Source: Chloroflexia bacterium (GTDB lineage Bacteria > Chloroflexota > Chloroflexia > Thermomicrobiales > CFX8). From it: a DNA stretch of 58,634 bases. Below are positions 33,833 through 42,147 of the stretch, piece after piece. Below the pieces are notes generated by a model. The model was not told the DNA's origin. It saw only the letters and a list, made by a program, of their open reading frames with translations, and ran no database searches. How positions within the stretch are numbered: the first letter of the stretch is position 1; each line of letters begins with the position of its first letter. Position numbers and translations under genes: made by a program. The DNA lies in contig JAUIIK010000012.1 of assembly GCA_030431755.1 (NCBI GenBank), forward strand, positions 1 through 58,634, in the 5' to 3' direction.

Positions 33833-34285
33833 CTACCCGGCGGCGGTCTGGCTGTCCTCGCTGGCCGGCTGGCCGAGATGATCGCGGCGCAAGTCGGCCA
33901 TGATCTCGTCCCAGTAGGCGGGCCCGCCGTCTTCGAGCATCCGGGCCAGCCGCTCCGGTCCGGGGCTGACCGGCAGGTTATGGAGCCCCCAGATCGCGAT
34001 CTGCGCCAGGACCGGCACGAGCGCGATCGACTTCTCCGTGAGGCTGTAGATGATGCGCTGCTTGTGGCCCGGATCGGGCGCGCGCGTCAACATCCCGGCT
34101 TCGACGAGCATCTTGAGCCGGTCGGAGAGGATGTTGGACGAGATGCCTTCGTTCGAGTCCAGCAGTTCGCGGAAGTGCCGTTTGCCGAGCAGGGCGATGT
34201 CGCGCATGAGCACCAGGCTCCAGCGGTCTCCGAGCATTTCGACGGTGAGGTTGATCGGGCAGCCCGACCGGTGTTCGGTATCCAT
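33833..34285 (-). CDS. HxlR-family transcriptional regulator
   Basis: The protein is 150 residues from ATG 34285 with AAGGG upstream; in-frame extension to 34435 covers the promoter and was rejected. Signatures are a cysteine near the N-terminus (MDTEHRSGCPINLTVEMLGD), WSLVLMRDIALLGKRHFREL, the recognition helix GISSNILSDRLKMLVEAGML, and HKQRIIYSLTEKSIAL. The N-terminal cysteine is typical of redox- or aldehyde-sensing HxlR proteins. It is divergent from the DoxX-like gene, which is the likely target. Confidence 0.9.
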   Translation of the reverse strand: MDTEHRSGCPINLTVEMLGDRWSLVLMRDIALLGKRHFRELLDSNEGISSNILSDRLKMLVEAGMLTRAPDPGHKQRIIYSLTEKSIALVPVLAQIAIWGLHNLPVSPGPERLARMLEDGGPAYWDEIMADLRRDHLGQPASEDSQTAAG

Positions 34286-34337
34286 TTTGACCCTTATGTT
34301 TTGTCCCCCTTGCAATATCCTACCACTACCTGTACAC

Positions 34338-34351
34338 TGCAACCAGTTGCA
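34338..34351. promoter_or_regulatory. HxlR operator candidate
   Basis: TGCAACCAGTTGCA is a 6+2+6 perfect inverted repeat near the middle of the 133-bp divergent region between HxlR and the DoxX-like gene. A related half site TTGCAA lies at 34309-34314. Confidence 0.5.
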
Positions 34352-34418
34352 ATTCAGTATCGGTTTTATGTTCGACCTGTACGGACAAGACCGGCTGTGA
34401 ATCCGAAAGGAACTGGCA

Positions 34419-34847
34419 ATGAACCCGGTAAACACGATGGCCCGGAACGAACGGCAAGTAGCGCGAGGCGCGACGAACGCGCGACGCTGGCCGGCCTATA
34501 TCGTGCAGGGCGGCGTGCTGCTCTTCCTGTTGTTCGATGCGTTGCCGAAGATCGCGCAGATGGACTTCGTCGTCGAAGCGAGCGCGGACCTCGGCTACTC
34601 GGCGACCAAAATCTCGATCATCGGCGGAGTCTTACTCGCCTGCACCATCCTCTATGCCATTCCCCGCACGGCGGTGCTCGGCGCGGTGTTGCTGACCGGA
34701 TACCTCGGCGGAGCGGTCGCCACGAATGTCATTGCGGAAGAGGGCATGTTCTACTTCCCGGTCATCTTCGGCGCGCTCGTCTGGCTCGGGCTCTACCTCC
34801 GCGACGCCGAGCGCCTGCAGCCGATCATTCCCTGGCAGCGCGCCTGA
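34419..34847 (+). CDS. DoxX-like membrane protein
   Basis: The 142-residue protein has four predicted helices (YIVQGGVLLFLLFDALPKI, KISIIGGVLLACTILYAI, LGAVLLTGYLGGAVATNV, YFPVIFGALVWLGLYL), the DoxX-like layout. These proteins are small quinone-linked or stress-linked inner-membrane proteins of uncertain role. Divergence from HxlR, with a shared palindrome, suggests induction by an oxidant or electrophile; that is an inference. Confidence 0.82.
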   Translation: MNPVNTMARNERQVARGATNARRWPAYIVQGGVLLFLLFDALPKIAQMDFVVEASADLGYSATKISIIGGVLLACTILYAIPRTAVLGAVLLTGYLGGAVATNVIAEEGMFYFPVIFGALVWLGLYLRDAERLQPIIPWQRA

Positions 34848-34879
34848 TCCGACTATCACTGACCTGGAAGGGGTAAGGC

Positions 34880-35170
34880 GTGATCATTATTGCCGGGAAA
34901 GTCTATGTGGCCTCTGAGGAGCGGGACGGTTACGTTTCGGCCTTTGCCGAGATGGTGGGACGCGCTCGTAAATACCCAGGTTGCCTGGATGTCGTAATCG
35001 CTTCCGATCCGCTGGAGGCTGACCGGATCAACATATTCGAGTGCTTCGAGTCGGAAGAACGTCTCGAATCATGGCGAGCGATAGCGCATGCGCCTGATAC
35101 CGGCATCGAGATCTTGCGGCAAGACGTTCAGAAGCACGTCATTAGTGAGTCAGGGCCACCTTTTTCATAG
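34880..35170 (+). CDS. Antibiotic-biosynthesis-monooxygenase-fold protein
   Basis: The 96-residue protein is a single ABM ferredoxin-like domain: IIIAGKVYVASEERDGYVSA, ARKYPGCLDVVIASDPLEAD and INIFECFESEERLESWRA. Start is GTG 34880. Family members include quinol monooxygenases and heme-degrading enzymes, and many are uncharacterised. It lies 32 bases after the DoxX-like gene and is probably co-expressed. Confidence 0.83.
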   Translation: MIIIAGKVYVASEERDGYVSAFAEMVGRARKYPGCLDVVIASDPLEADRINIFECFESEERLESWRAIAHAPDTGIEILRQDVQKHVISESGPPFS

Positions 35171-35242
35171 TCCAAGTACACAGTATGGATGCTGGTGGGC
35201 CGGCAATCATTGAAATTGAGTCAACGAGAAGGAGAGGCAGCG

Positions 35243-35926
35243 ATGTCAGTCGTCGAGACCAAGCTCCCACCCGTCGTCTCCGCTGAAGAATGGCGAGCCG
35301 CCAACGACGCGATGCTGACCAGAGAGAAGGCCGCAACCCGCGCCCGCGACGCACTCAACGCGGAGCGGCGCCGGATGCCGATGGTGAAGATCGAGAAGGA
35401 CTACACCCTGCAGGGGCCAAACGGCCCGGTGGGGCTGGCCGAGCTCTTCGAGGTACGCCGGCAGCTCATTCTGTACCACTTCATGTTCGGTCCTGATTGG
35501 GACGAAGGCTGTAGTGGCTGCTCGATGTTCGTCGACAATCTTGGCCATCCAGCGCACCTGCGCGCCCGTGATACGTCGTTCGCGCTCGTTTCTCGCGCGC
35601 CGCTGGCGAAGCTGGAGGCGTTCAAGCGACGCATGGGCTGGCAATTGCCCTGGTACTCGTCCGCCGAGAGCGAGTTCAACTTCGACTTCGGCGTCTCAAA
35701 CGAGGCCGGCGAAACGTTCGGCCTGAGCGTCTTCCTACGCGATGGCGAGGATGTCTACCAGACGTTCTTCACTGCCGGTCGTGGAGTTGAATATCTCGGC
35801 ACAGTCTGGGCACTCCTCGACCAAACGCCGTTGGGCCGCCAGGAGACGTGGGAAGACTCGCCCGAGGGCTGGCCGCAGTCCGAACCCTATGTCTGGTGGC
35901 AGCTCCACGATGACTACGTTGATTGA
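35243..35926 (+). CDS. DUF899-family thioredoxin-like protein
   Basis: The protein is 227 residues from ATG 35243 with AAGGAGAGG upstream. The DUF899 motif FGPDWDEGCSGCSMFVDNLG lies at about 92-111 and includes the CxxC pair. Other conserved parts are EEWRAANDAMLTREKAATR and PWYSSAESEFNFDFGV, with a C-terminal WWQLHDDY. The fold is thioredoxin-like and the function unknown. It is one of two unusual redoxin-type proteins in the window and has no in-frame stop. Confidence 0.87.
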   Translation: MSVVETKLPPVVSAEEWRAANDAMLTREKAATRARDALNAERRRMPMVKIEKDYTLQGPNGPVGLAELFEVRRQLILYHFMFGPDWDEGCSGCSMFVDNLGHPAHLRARDTSFALVSRAPLAKLEAFKRRMGWQLPWYSSAESEFNFDFGVSNEAGETFGLSVFLRDGEDVYQTFFTAGRGVEYLGTVWALLDQTPLGRQETWEDSPEGWPQSEPYVWWQLHDDYVD

Positions 35927-36005
35927 CCGGTTGCCGTGACGATCCGCCCGCTACTGTGGCGGGCGGTTGAAGCGCAGACGTATAGAGCCAATTGGAGGCT
36001 GAAGG

Positions 36006-36560
36006 ATGAGAAAGATCACCGCGGGACTGTTCATCTCGCTCGATGGCGTTATCGAAGCGCCGCAGGACTGGCACTTCCCCTACTTCGACGACCAGATGGG
36101 CGAAGCTATTGGCGGCGTGATGATGTCTGCCGACTGCATGCTCCTCGGCCGCGTTACCTGGGAGGGATTCGCCGGGTACTGGCCGGATAAAACCGAGCCG
36201 GAGGTCGAGATGGCCGACTACATGAACAACACGCCGAAGTATGTCGTCTCGACGACCCTCGATTCGGTCGACGCCTGGCAGAATTCGACCTTACTCAATG
36301 GAGACTTCGTCGAAGACATCACGAACCTCAAGCAGCAAGAGGGGGCGAACATCAGCATCTCCGGCAGCGGCATGCTGATTCGCTCGCTGCTGGCGCATGA
36401 TCTGCTCGATGAGCTGCACCTGCTGGTGCACCCGATCGTCGTCGGCAAGGGCCAGCGGCTCTTCCCGGATGGGACCGATGAGGTCCGGCTGAAGCTGCTC
36501 GACTCCACCACGTTCGAGTCCGGCGTCACCCACGTCGTCTACACAACCACCGGCGAGTGA
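36006..36560 (+). CDS. RibD C-terminal/dihydrofolate-reductase-like protein
   Basis: The 184-residue protein has TAGLFISLDGVIEAPQDWHF, CMLLGRVTWEGFAGYW, KYVVSTTLD, the loop NISISGSGMLIRSLLAHDLL and LLVHPIVVGKGQRLF. This matches the DHFR-like fold of RibD C-termini. TTGGAGG lies before the ATG. It is a distant paralogue of the protein at 29411 and again of unknown substrate. Confidence 0.88.
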   Translation: MRKITAGLFISLDGVIEAPQDWHFPYFDDQMGEAIGGVMMSADCMLLGRVTWEGFAGYWPDKTEPEVEMADYMNNTPKYVVSTTLDSVDAWQNSTLLNGDFVEDITNLKQQEGANISISGSGMLIRSLLAHDLLDELHLLVHPIVVGKGQRLFPDGTDEVRLKLLDSTTFESGVTHVVYTTTGE

Positions 36561-36595
36561 TACGCTCGGCATCTTTCTGAACAGCGAGAGGGACG

Positions 36596-37111
36596 ATGAT
36601 GGTTGGAGCCCGTCACGACGAAGAAACCAGCGTGCTGGTGCGCTATCTGGAGGCGCAACGGCGGCACGCACTCGGGATACTCGAGGGCCTGTCGGAGGAG
36701 GATCTGCGCCGGCCGGTGCTGCCGTCGGGCTGGACCTGCCTCGGGCTGCTCCAGCACCTGGCGCTCGATGTCGAGCGCTTCTGGTTTGGGGCGGTCGTTG
36801 CCGGCGATGCCGGCGTGATCGAGAGTCTCAGCGAGACCGGCGACGCCTGGCAGCCGGAAGCCGAGTTCTCGGCCGAAGCCATCTTCGATCTCTATCGCCG
36901 TGAGGCGCGCCGTTCGGACGAAATCATTGGCGCAGTGTCGCCGGTGGACGCCCCGGCATGGTGGCCCGGCGATCTCTTTGGCGACTTCCGGCTCGCGACG
37001 GTGCGAGAAGTGGTGTTGCACGTCATCACCGAAACGGCGACCCACGCCGGCCACCTCGACGCCGCCCGCGAGCTGATCGACGGCAAGCTCTGGTTCGTCC
37101 TCGACGTCTAA
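36596..37111 (+). CDS. DinB/DUF664-family protein
   Basis: The 171-residue protein is a four-helix bundle of the DinB/YfiT type. The His ligands of the metal site are seen in LLQHLALDVERFW and THAGHLDAARE, with the third probably in EVVLHVITE. Many actinobacterial and Chloroflexota members are thiol-dependent transferases, but this is not shown here. The start has GAGGGACG upstream. Confidence 0.84.
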   Translation: MMVGARHDEETSVLVRYLEAQRRHALGILEGLSEEDLRRPVLPSGWTCLGLLQHLALDVERFWFGAVVAGDAGVIESLSETGDAWQPEAEFSAEAIFDLYRREARRSDEIIGAVSPVDAPAWWPGDLFGDFRLATVREVVLHVITETATHAGHLDAARELIDGKLWFVLDV

Positions 37112-37253
37112 CCGGCCGAGCCGGGTAGCGGTCGAAAATCTCGCGCGCAGGGTAGTCACGTCGCAGCGGGGCGGCGAAGTGGATGGGTCAACGGAGATCC
37201 AGCGTTTAGCAAGCGCCGCCAATGTTGGCGGCAGCGGAGCGCGTTGAATCGCG

Positions 37254-37290
37254 CCCGGCGCAGGGCTCGACGAAGAGACGCTGCGCCGGG
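37254..37290 (+). promoter_or_regulatory. Leader hairpin before the second DinB gene
   Basis: CCCGGCGCAG (37254-37263) and CTGCGCCGGG (37281-37290) are perfect 10-bp complementary arms with a 17-base loop, ending 26 bases before the ATG at 37317. A second stem GCCGCCA/TGGCGGC lies at 37215-37232. They may form a transcript-end or leader structure; no T-run follows either. Confidence 0.35.
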
Positions 37291-37316
37291 TTCATCACAT
37301 CGAATAGGAAAGAACC

Positions 37317-37802
37317 ATGACTGTAACAGCAACTCCCGCCGAACTGGCGGAGGAATTCGAGCGCGGCAACAGTGCCCTCGTCGACGGTATCGAAGGCTGC
37401 TCACCCGACCAGTGGCAGCGCACGACTGAAGCGGAAGGCTGGACCGTCGCTGCGACGGCGCACCATTTGGCTGTCGTGCAGCAGGCCTTCGCCGGCATCG
37501 TGGAGCTGTTTGCCGACGGAAAGACCTACACGACGGACATCGAGATGGAACAGGTTCACAAGAGCAACGCCGAGCATGCCGTCGAATTCGCAGACGCAGA
37601 TCGGCAGGAGACTCTCGGCATCCTGCGCGCCAGTGGCGCCAATCTGGGAGCGCTGATCGGCGGTTTCGACGCGGCTGATCTGACAAGACCTGCCGGCGCC
37701 TTCGGCGGCAACGAGATGACCGTTGGCGAGTTCATCCAGCTCGTGGTCATCGGTCACGCGCGCGAGCACGCGGACAGCATCCACGCGACCTTGGGTAGCT
37801 GA
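37317..37802 (+). CDS. DinB-fold protein
   Basis: The 161-residue protein shares the DinB helical bundle: LAEEFERGNSALVDGIEG, VAATAHHLAVVQQAFAGIVE (His ligand in AHHL) and VVIGHAREHADSIHATL (HxxxH ligands). It resembles the YfiT/maleylpyruvate-isomerase-like group. AAAGAA before the ATG is a weak ribosome site. It lies one gene-gap after another DinB protein, but the two are not close paralogues. Confidence 0.83.
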   Translation: MTVTATPAELAEEFERGNSALVDGIEGCSPDQWQRTTEAEGWTVAATAHHLAVVQQAFAGIVELFADGKTYTTDIEMEQVHKSNAEHAVEFADADRQETLGILRASGANLGALIGGFDAADLTRPAGAFGGNEMTVGEFIQLVVIGHAREHADSIHATLGS

Positions 37803-37873
37803 ATCAATCCTCGTGTGCTTCGACTCGGCAATGTGGCGAACCGGACCGAGTCTTGAATGGGGAGGAGCCCCAG

Positions 37874-39088
37874 TTGGTTAGTGGAGAATACTCGGCAGAC
37901 CGCCTCGAACGCATGGATGCCGTGCTGGCCGGCTACGTCGAGCGGCAGGCTGTTCCGGGGCTGGTGGCGCTGATCCACCGGCGCGGTGAGACGCGCGTCA
38001 CAACGCTCGGCACGTTGGCGCTCGATGGCGATGCGCCGATGCAGCGCGACACGCTCTTCCGGATTGCGTCGATGACGAAGCCGATCACAGCGGTCGCGAC
38101 GATGATGCTTGTCGAGGAGTGCAAGCTGCGACTCGATGATCCGGTGGACGAGTTCTTACCCGAGCTGGCCGGCCGGCAGGTGCTCAAGCGCATCGACGGA
38201 CCGGTCGACGACACAGTTCCGGCCAAACGCCCGATCACCACGCGCGATCTGCTGAGCTTCACCGCTGGCTATGGTTTGGTCATCGCGCCTCCTGACACCT
38301 ATCCGATACAGGCTGCGGTGAGCGCTCTGGGGATCGTTGGATATGGTCCGCCGGATCCCGCGAAGCTGCACACGCCCGATGAGTGGCTGGCGGCGCTCGG
38401 TACCCTGCCGCTGTTTCACCAACCCGGTGAGGGCTGGATGTACAACATCGGCTCCTACGTCCTGGGGATCCTTGTTGCACGTGCCGCCGGTCAGCCCTTT
38501 GACGCGTTTCTCGAAGAACGAATCTTCGATCCGCTTGGAATGACTGACACCGGCTTTCACGTCCAGGCGGACAAACGCGACCGGCTGGCGACGAGCTATG
38601 CGGCAAATCCCGAGACGGGCGCGCTCGAACCGACCGACAAACCGGACAGCAGCCGCTGGAACAGCCCGCCGGTCTTCCCGGACGGCGGTGGCGGGTTGCT
38701 TTCAACGGTCGATGACATGCTGGTCTTTGGCCGCATGCTGCTCGACCGCGGCAGGTATGAGGGCCGGAGAGTCTTGAGCCGGCCAGCCGTCGAGCTGATG
38801 ATGAGCGACCGTTTGACGCCAGAGCAGAAGCAGGCGGTGGACGGGACCGACCTCCTGCTTGGCGGCCACGGCTGGGGCTTCGGCGCGCAGGTCATCACCC
38901 ATGCGGACAACATCGGCCTCTCTCCTGGAACCTATGCCTGGTCCGGCGGGCATGGGACGACCTGGTGGGTCGATCCGCGAGAGGAAATGATCGGGGTTCT
39001 GATGACACAGACCGCGATGACGTCAGCCACGGGACCGACGATCTTTAACGACTTCTGGACGACAGCCTACGCCGCCATCGATGATTAG
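37874..39088 (+). CDS. Serine hydrolase, class C beta-lactamase/esterase family
   Basis: The protein is 404 residues from TTG 37874, which has GGAGGAG 6 bases upstream. The Ser-x-x-Lys motif is SMTK at 66-69 in FRIASMTKPITAV, the second motif is YNIGSYVLG in place of the Tyr-x-Asn of lactamases, and GGHGTTWW near the end replaces the KTG motif. No signal peptide is visible, so it is probably a cytoplasmic esterase of the EstB type rather than a secreted lactamase. Confidence 0.88.
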   Translation: MVSGEYSADRLERMDAVLAGYVERQAVPGLVALIHRRGETRVTTLGTLALDGDAPMQRDTLFRIASMTKPITAVATMMLVEECKLRLDDPVDEFLPELAGRQVLKRIDGPVDDTVPAKRPITTRDLLSFTAGYGLVIAPPDTYPIQAAVSALGIVGYGPPDPAKLHTPDEWLAALGTLPLFHQPGEGWMYNIGSYVLGILVARAAGQPFDAFLEERIFDPLGMTDTGFHVQADKRDRLATSYAANPETGALEPTDKPDSSRWNSPPVFPDGGGGLLSTVDDMLVFGRMLLDRGRYEGRRVLSRPAVELMMSDRLTPEQKQAVDGTDLLLGGHGWGFGAQVITHADNIGLSPGTYAWSGGHGTTWWVDPREEMIGVLMTQTAMTSATGPTIFNDFWTTAYAAIDD

Positions 39089-39150
39089 TGCTCCGTTACT
39101 CGTGAATTGATGGCAACCGCCGACCTCGCCAGGCAACTCAACCGTAACGC

Positions 39151-39263
39151 CCTTGTCATTTCGAGCGGAGCGAGAAATCTCAGTCGAACACCAGTGATGC
39201 GCTGCGCTGAGATTTCTCCCAGGGCCTGCCCTGAGCATAGTCGAAGGGGTCGAAATGACAAGG
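39151..39263. repeat. 113-bp double foldback element, TCATTTCGAGCGGAGCGA type
   Basis: CCTTGTCATTTCGA (39151-39164) and TCGAAATGACAAGG (39250-39263) are perfect 14-bp terminal inverted repeats. Inside, GAGAAATCTCAG (39172-39183) and CTGAGATTTCTC (39207-39218) are a perfect 12-bp pair. The element is non-coding and sits in the 484-bp gap between the hydrolase and the propeller gene. Confidence 0.75.
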
Positions 39264-39365
39264 CTGATGCGTGTTGAGTCCTCCAGAGAACCTCAGATTA
39301 TCGATCAAGTCATGTGTCACAGACGACTAGGCGGATGCAAATCCTGAAGCGACACCGGGCATGTA

Positions 39366-39394
39366 TTGACATGACTCGATGTCACCGATAGTCT
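39366..39394 (+). promoter_or_regulatory. Promoter and operator of the propeller-MoaD operon
   Basis: TTGACA at 39366-39371 and TAGTCT at 39389-39394 are separated by 17 bases. Overlapping the -35 box and spacer, TGACAT at 39367-39372 and ATGTCA at 39379-39384 form a perfect inverted repeat with a 6-base spacer. The leader would be about 170 bases to the ATG at 39573. A repressor bound here would block polymerase. Confidence 0.6.
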
Positions 39395-39572
39395 GAGATA
39401 GAAAATCTGTTCTGCCTGTACGGACAGGCAGTCGGCTGGAGTCAACGATGCTCCGGCCTGTCGCAATGAGACGCCGGGTTTGCCCCGAGCAATGACGCGG
39501 GAGCGGCGTCTCATGGATTCGATGCCTCCGGGATGGCGCAAGCAGCCCGGAGCAGCGGAAGAGGAGTAATGC

Positions 39573-40688
39573 ATGAGCGGTGTGCGAGTGCTGGTCGGGA
39601 CGCGCAAAGGAGCGTTTATCCTGACCTCGGACGAACGACGCGAACAATGGGATGTGAGCGGGCCACACTTCGCTGGTTGGGAGATCTACCATCTCAAGGG
39701 CTCGCCGGTGAACCCGGATCGGATCTACGCCTCGCAATCGAGCGGCTGGTTCGGACAGATCATCCAGCGCTCCGATGACGGCGGAGAGACCTGGGAGACG
39801 GCTGGCAACGAGTTTCACTACGAAGGCGATCCGGGCACGCACCAGTGGTACGACGGCACCCAGCATCCCTGGGAGTTCACCCGCGTCTGGCATCTTGAGC
39901 CGTCGCTATCCGACCCGGACACGGTCTATGCCGGCGTTGAGGACGCCGCGCTCTTTCGCTCGACTGACGGTGGCCAGAATTGGCATGAGTTCCCCGGGCT
40001 GCGGGCGGCGAAGGGCCATCTCTGGCAGCCGGGCGCAGGCGGGATGTGCCTTCACACGATCCTCCTGGACCCGGACAACAAGGACCGCATCTTCGTTGCC
40101 ATCTCGGCGGCCGGGACCTTCCGGACCGACGACGGCGGTCAGAGCTGGCTGCCGGTCAACCGTGGCCTGAGTATCGAGAACGAACTGCCGGATAGCGACG
40201 CGGACGTGGGCCACTGCGTCCACAACATCGCGATGCACCCCTCGCGGCCGAACACGCTCTTCATGCAGAAGCATTGGGATGTCATGCGGAGCGATGACGC
40301 CGGCGATCTCTGGACCGAGGTCAGCGGCAATCTGCCGAGCGACTTCGGCTTCCCCATCGCCGTCCATGCCCACGAGCCGGAGACGATCTACGTTGTGCCG
40401 ATCAAGAGCGACTCCGAGCACTACCCGCCGGAAGGCAAGCTGCGCGTCTATCGCAGCCGCTCGGGCGGCAACGAGTGGGAGGCGCTCACAAACGGCCTGC
40501 CGCAGGAGAATTGCTACGTCAACGTCCTGCGCGATGCGATGTCGATTGACCGCCTGGAGTCATGCGGCATCTACTTCGGCACGACCGGGGGCCAGGTCTA
40601 TGCCTCGGCTGATTCGGGCGACACCTGGGCGCCGATCGTGCGTGATCTCCCGGCCGTCACCTCGGTGGAAGTGCAGACGCTGGCATGA
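39573..40688 (+). CDS. Asp-box (BNR) beta-propeller protein
   Basis: The 371-residue protein has six spaced Asp-box motifs of the S/TxDxGxxW type: [50 protein letters not shown] and [10 protein letters not shown]. These mark the blades of a sialidase- or VPS10-like propeller. There is no signal peptide, so it acts in the cytoplasm, and sialidase catalytic residues are not evident. It overlaps a MoaD/ThiS-like gene by 4 bases. I recall this pairing in other Chloroflexota and Actinomycetota, always without a known function. Confidence 0.85.
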   Translation: MSGVRVLVGTRKGAFILTSDERREQWDVSGPHFAGWEIYHLKGSPVNPDRIYASQSSGWFGQIIQRSDDGGETWETAGNEFHYEGDPGTHQWYDGTQHPWEFTRVWHLEPSLSDPDTVYAGVEDAALFRSTDGGQNWHEFPGLRAAKGHLWQPGAGGMCLHTILLDPDNKDRIFVAISAAGTFRTDDGGQSWLPVNRGLSIENELPDSDADVGHCVHNIAMHPSRPNTLFMQKHWDVMRSDDAGDLWTEVSGNLPSDFGFPIAVHAHEPETIYVVPIKSDSEHYPPEGKLRVYRSRSGGNEWEALTNGLPQENCYVNVLRDAMSIDRLESCGIYFGTTGGQVYASADSGDTWAPIVRDLPAVTSVEVQTLA

Positions 40689-40981
40689 TCCGCGTCGAGC
40701 TGCCACACCACTTGCGGACGCTGGCGAAATCCGGCCGTGAGGTGACGGTCCAGGTCGAGGGGCCGGTGACGCAACGGGCCCTGCTCGACGCGCTGGAGGC
40801 CAGCTACCCGGTGCTGCGCGGGACCGTGCGCGATACGGTCACGCACGAGCGGCGGGCGCTGGTGCGCTTCTTCGGCTGCGGCCAGGATCTCTCCCACGAG
40901 TTGCCGGACGCGCCGCTGCCTGAAGCAATCGCCGCCGGAAACGAGCCATTCTTCATCGTTGGGGCGCTGGCGGGCGGCTAG
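40685..40981 (+). CDS. Ubiquitin-fold MoaD/ThiS-like protein ending in Gly-Gly
   Basis: The 98-residue protein reads [20 protein letters not shown], then [19 protein letters not shown] and ends [10 protein letters not shown], the beta-grasp sulfur-carrier layout with a free C-terminal diglycine. MoaD and ThiS are adenylated there by an E1-like enzyme and carry sulfur. No E1-like, molybdopterin or thiamine gene is nearby; instead it is translationally coupled to the propeller gene. It may serve a dedicated, undescribed carrier or conjugation role. Confidence 0.82.
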   Translation: MIRVELPHHLRTLAKSGREVTVQVEGPVTQRALLDALEASYPVLRGTVRDTVTHERRALVRFFGCGQDLSHELPDAPLPEAIAAGNEPFFIVGALAGG

Positions 40982-41014
40982 GCCACGGGTCGCCGGTGAA
41001 CCGCAGGGCTGGAA

Positions 41015-41064
41015 TTCATCTTCACCCGGCTCGGAGTTCGATGCAAGAACCGGGTGGAGATGAA
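41015..41064. terminator. Stem-loop after the propeller-MoaD operon
   Basis: The arms TTCATCTTCACCCGG (41015-41029) and CCGGGTGGAGATGAA (41050-41064) pair over 15 bp with one G-T pair and a 20-base loop. It begins 34 bases after the MoaD-like stop. No T-run follows, so it may act as a 3'-end stabiliser or be another foldback element. Confidence 0.45.
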
Positions 41065-41175
41065 CGAACTTGACTCATCGTAAGCGCATGGTGTCAGTGT
41101 GCTCTCGGTCGTTCTCCCGTGGATCGGTACTCAACTATTGCCTTTGCGTCATCCTGGGCGAAGGTTCTACGAAGC

Positions 41176-41270
41176 CGAAGGATCTAGTGGCTACTCCAAC
41201 ACCGCTTCGGGGTAACTAGATCCTTCGACTGCACTTCGTTGCGCTTCGGACGACATCCTCCCGGATGTCG
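41176..41270. repeat. Foldback element pair, GAAGGATCTAG type
   Basis: CGAAGGATCTAGT (41176-41188) and ACTAGATCCTTCG (41215-41227) are perfect 13-bp inverted repeats. A separate perfect 8-bp hairpin CGACATCC-TCCC-GGATGTCG follows at 41251-41270. GTCATCCTGGGCGAAGG just upstream (41148-41164) resembles the ends of the element at 43666-43838. Together with the stem-loop at 41015-41064 this accounts for most of the 440-bp gene-free gap. Confidence 0.65.
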
Positions 41271-41421
41271 GATCGGAGTGAAACACCTTCGCGCCAGGAA
41301 CGCGGTGGAACATGTGAGATAAACTCCACCCCTTCGGTTTCGCACGTAACCATCTGGCGATCGATGGACCATCGTGCTGCAGAGCCTGAAGCGGGGCAGT
41401 CGGCACAGGCTGGCCGTCCCG

Positions 41422-41901
41422 CTATTGCCCGAGGGCCATGGCTAGCATGACTGTCGCGATGAGCGACGCCAGGGTACGGAGATGGTTCAGGTTCGTCCAC
41501 CGCGCAACATAGTGCTCCCAGTAGCCCGCCGATTCCGGCTCCTCGGCATCGAGCCCTGCGAGGCGGTTGTTCATCGGCACGTTGCCGACGATGGTGATGA
41601 GGATCGACCCCACGAGATAGATTGCTGACCCTCCGACCAAGAGCGCTTGCGGTTGATCGCCCGACGCGATCAGCGCCCAGCTGGCGGTACCGAGGCAGAG
41701 CACGCCAGTTCCAAAGAGGGCGAGCATGAAGAGCGGGTTGACCGCTTTGACATTGATCGACTGCATCGCCGTGACGCCCTGGCTGGCTGGTAGCTGCTTC
41801 AACGCCACCATGATGAATGTCGAGAAGGTGAAGTAGACGCCGGCCATGAGCCCGCAGCCAAGCGCTGCTGCGACTGTCACGACGTAAGGAATGCCACTCA
41901 T
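41422..41901 (-). CDS. DUF1772 (anthrone-oxygenase-like) membrane protein
   Basis: The protein is 159 residues from ATG 41901, which has GGGAG 8 bases upstream. The much longer open frame to 43059 runs antisense through two good genes and was rejected. Four helices are seen (TVAAALGCGLMAGVYFTFST, PLFMLALFGTGVLCLGTASW, LVGGSAIYLVGSILITIVGN, LASLIATVMLAMAL), with VPMNNRLAG and WTNLNHLRT between them, the DUF1772 pattern. Its exact role is unknown. Confidence 0.85.
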   Translation of the reverse strand: MSGIPYVVTVAAALGCGLMAGVYFTFSTFIMVALKQLPASQGVTAMQSINVKAVNPLFMLALFGTGVLCLGTASWALIASGDQPQALLVGGSAIYLVGSILITIVGNVPMNNRLAGLDAEEPESAGYWEHYVARWTNLNHLRTLASLIATVMLAMALGQ

Positions 41902-42063
41902 CGTTGAATCTCCCACTTGCTCGTCCGTGTCATCTGGTCCTCCCCCAGAGGCCTCGGATCGCTGGATGCTCCTGCGTCCAGTTTCGCCGCGTTCACCTGG
42001 ACTCGCAATGACCAGGCGCCGCCCCGGCGCAGCGGGCATTGACAGGCAGGCAGCAGTTGCTAG

Positions 42064-42073
42064 TATACGTATA
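42064..42073. promoter_or_regulatory. Palindrome in a divergent promoter region
   Basis: TATACGTATA is a perfect 10-bp palindrome between the divergent DUF1772 and DUF2277 genes. The surrounding 246-bp gap shows no other strong signal. Confidence 0.3.
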
Positions 42074-42147
42074 GGACATCTGTTCTGATTCATGGGCTGC
42101 TCGATGTGCACGGAGCGAGCCATGAATCTTGCGAAGGGGTAGCTTGC

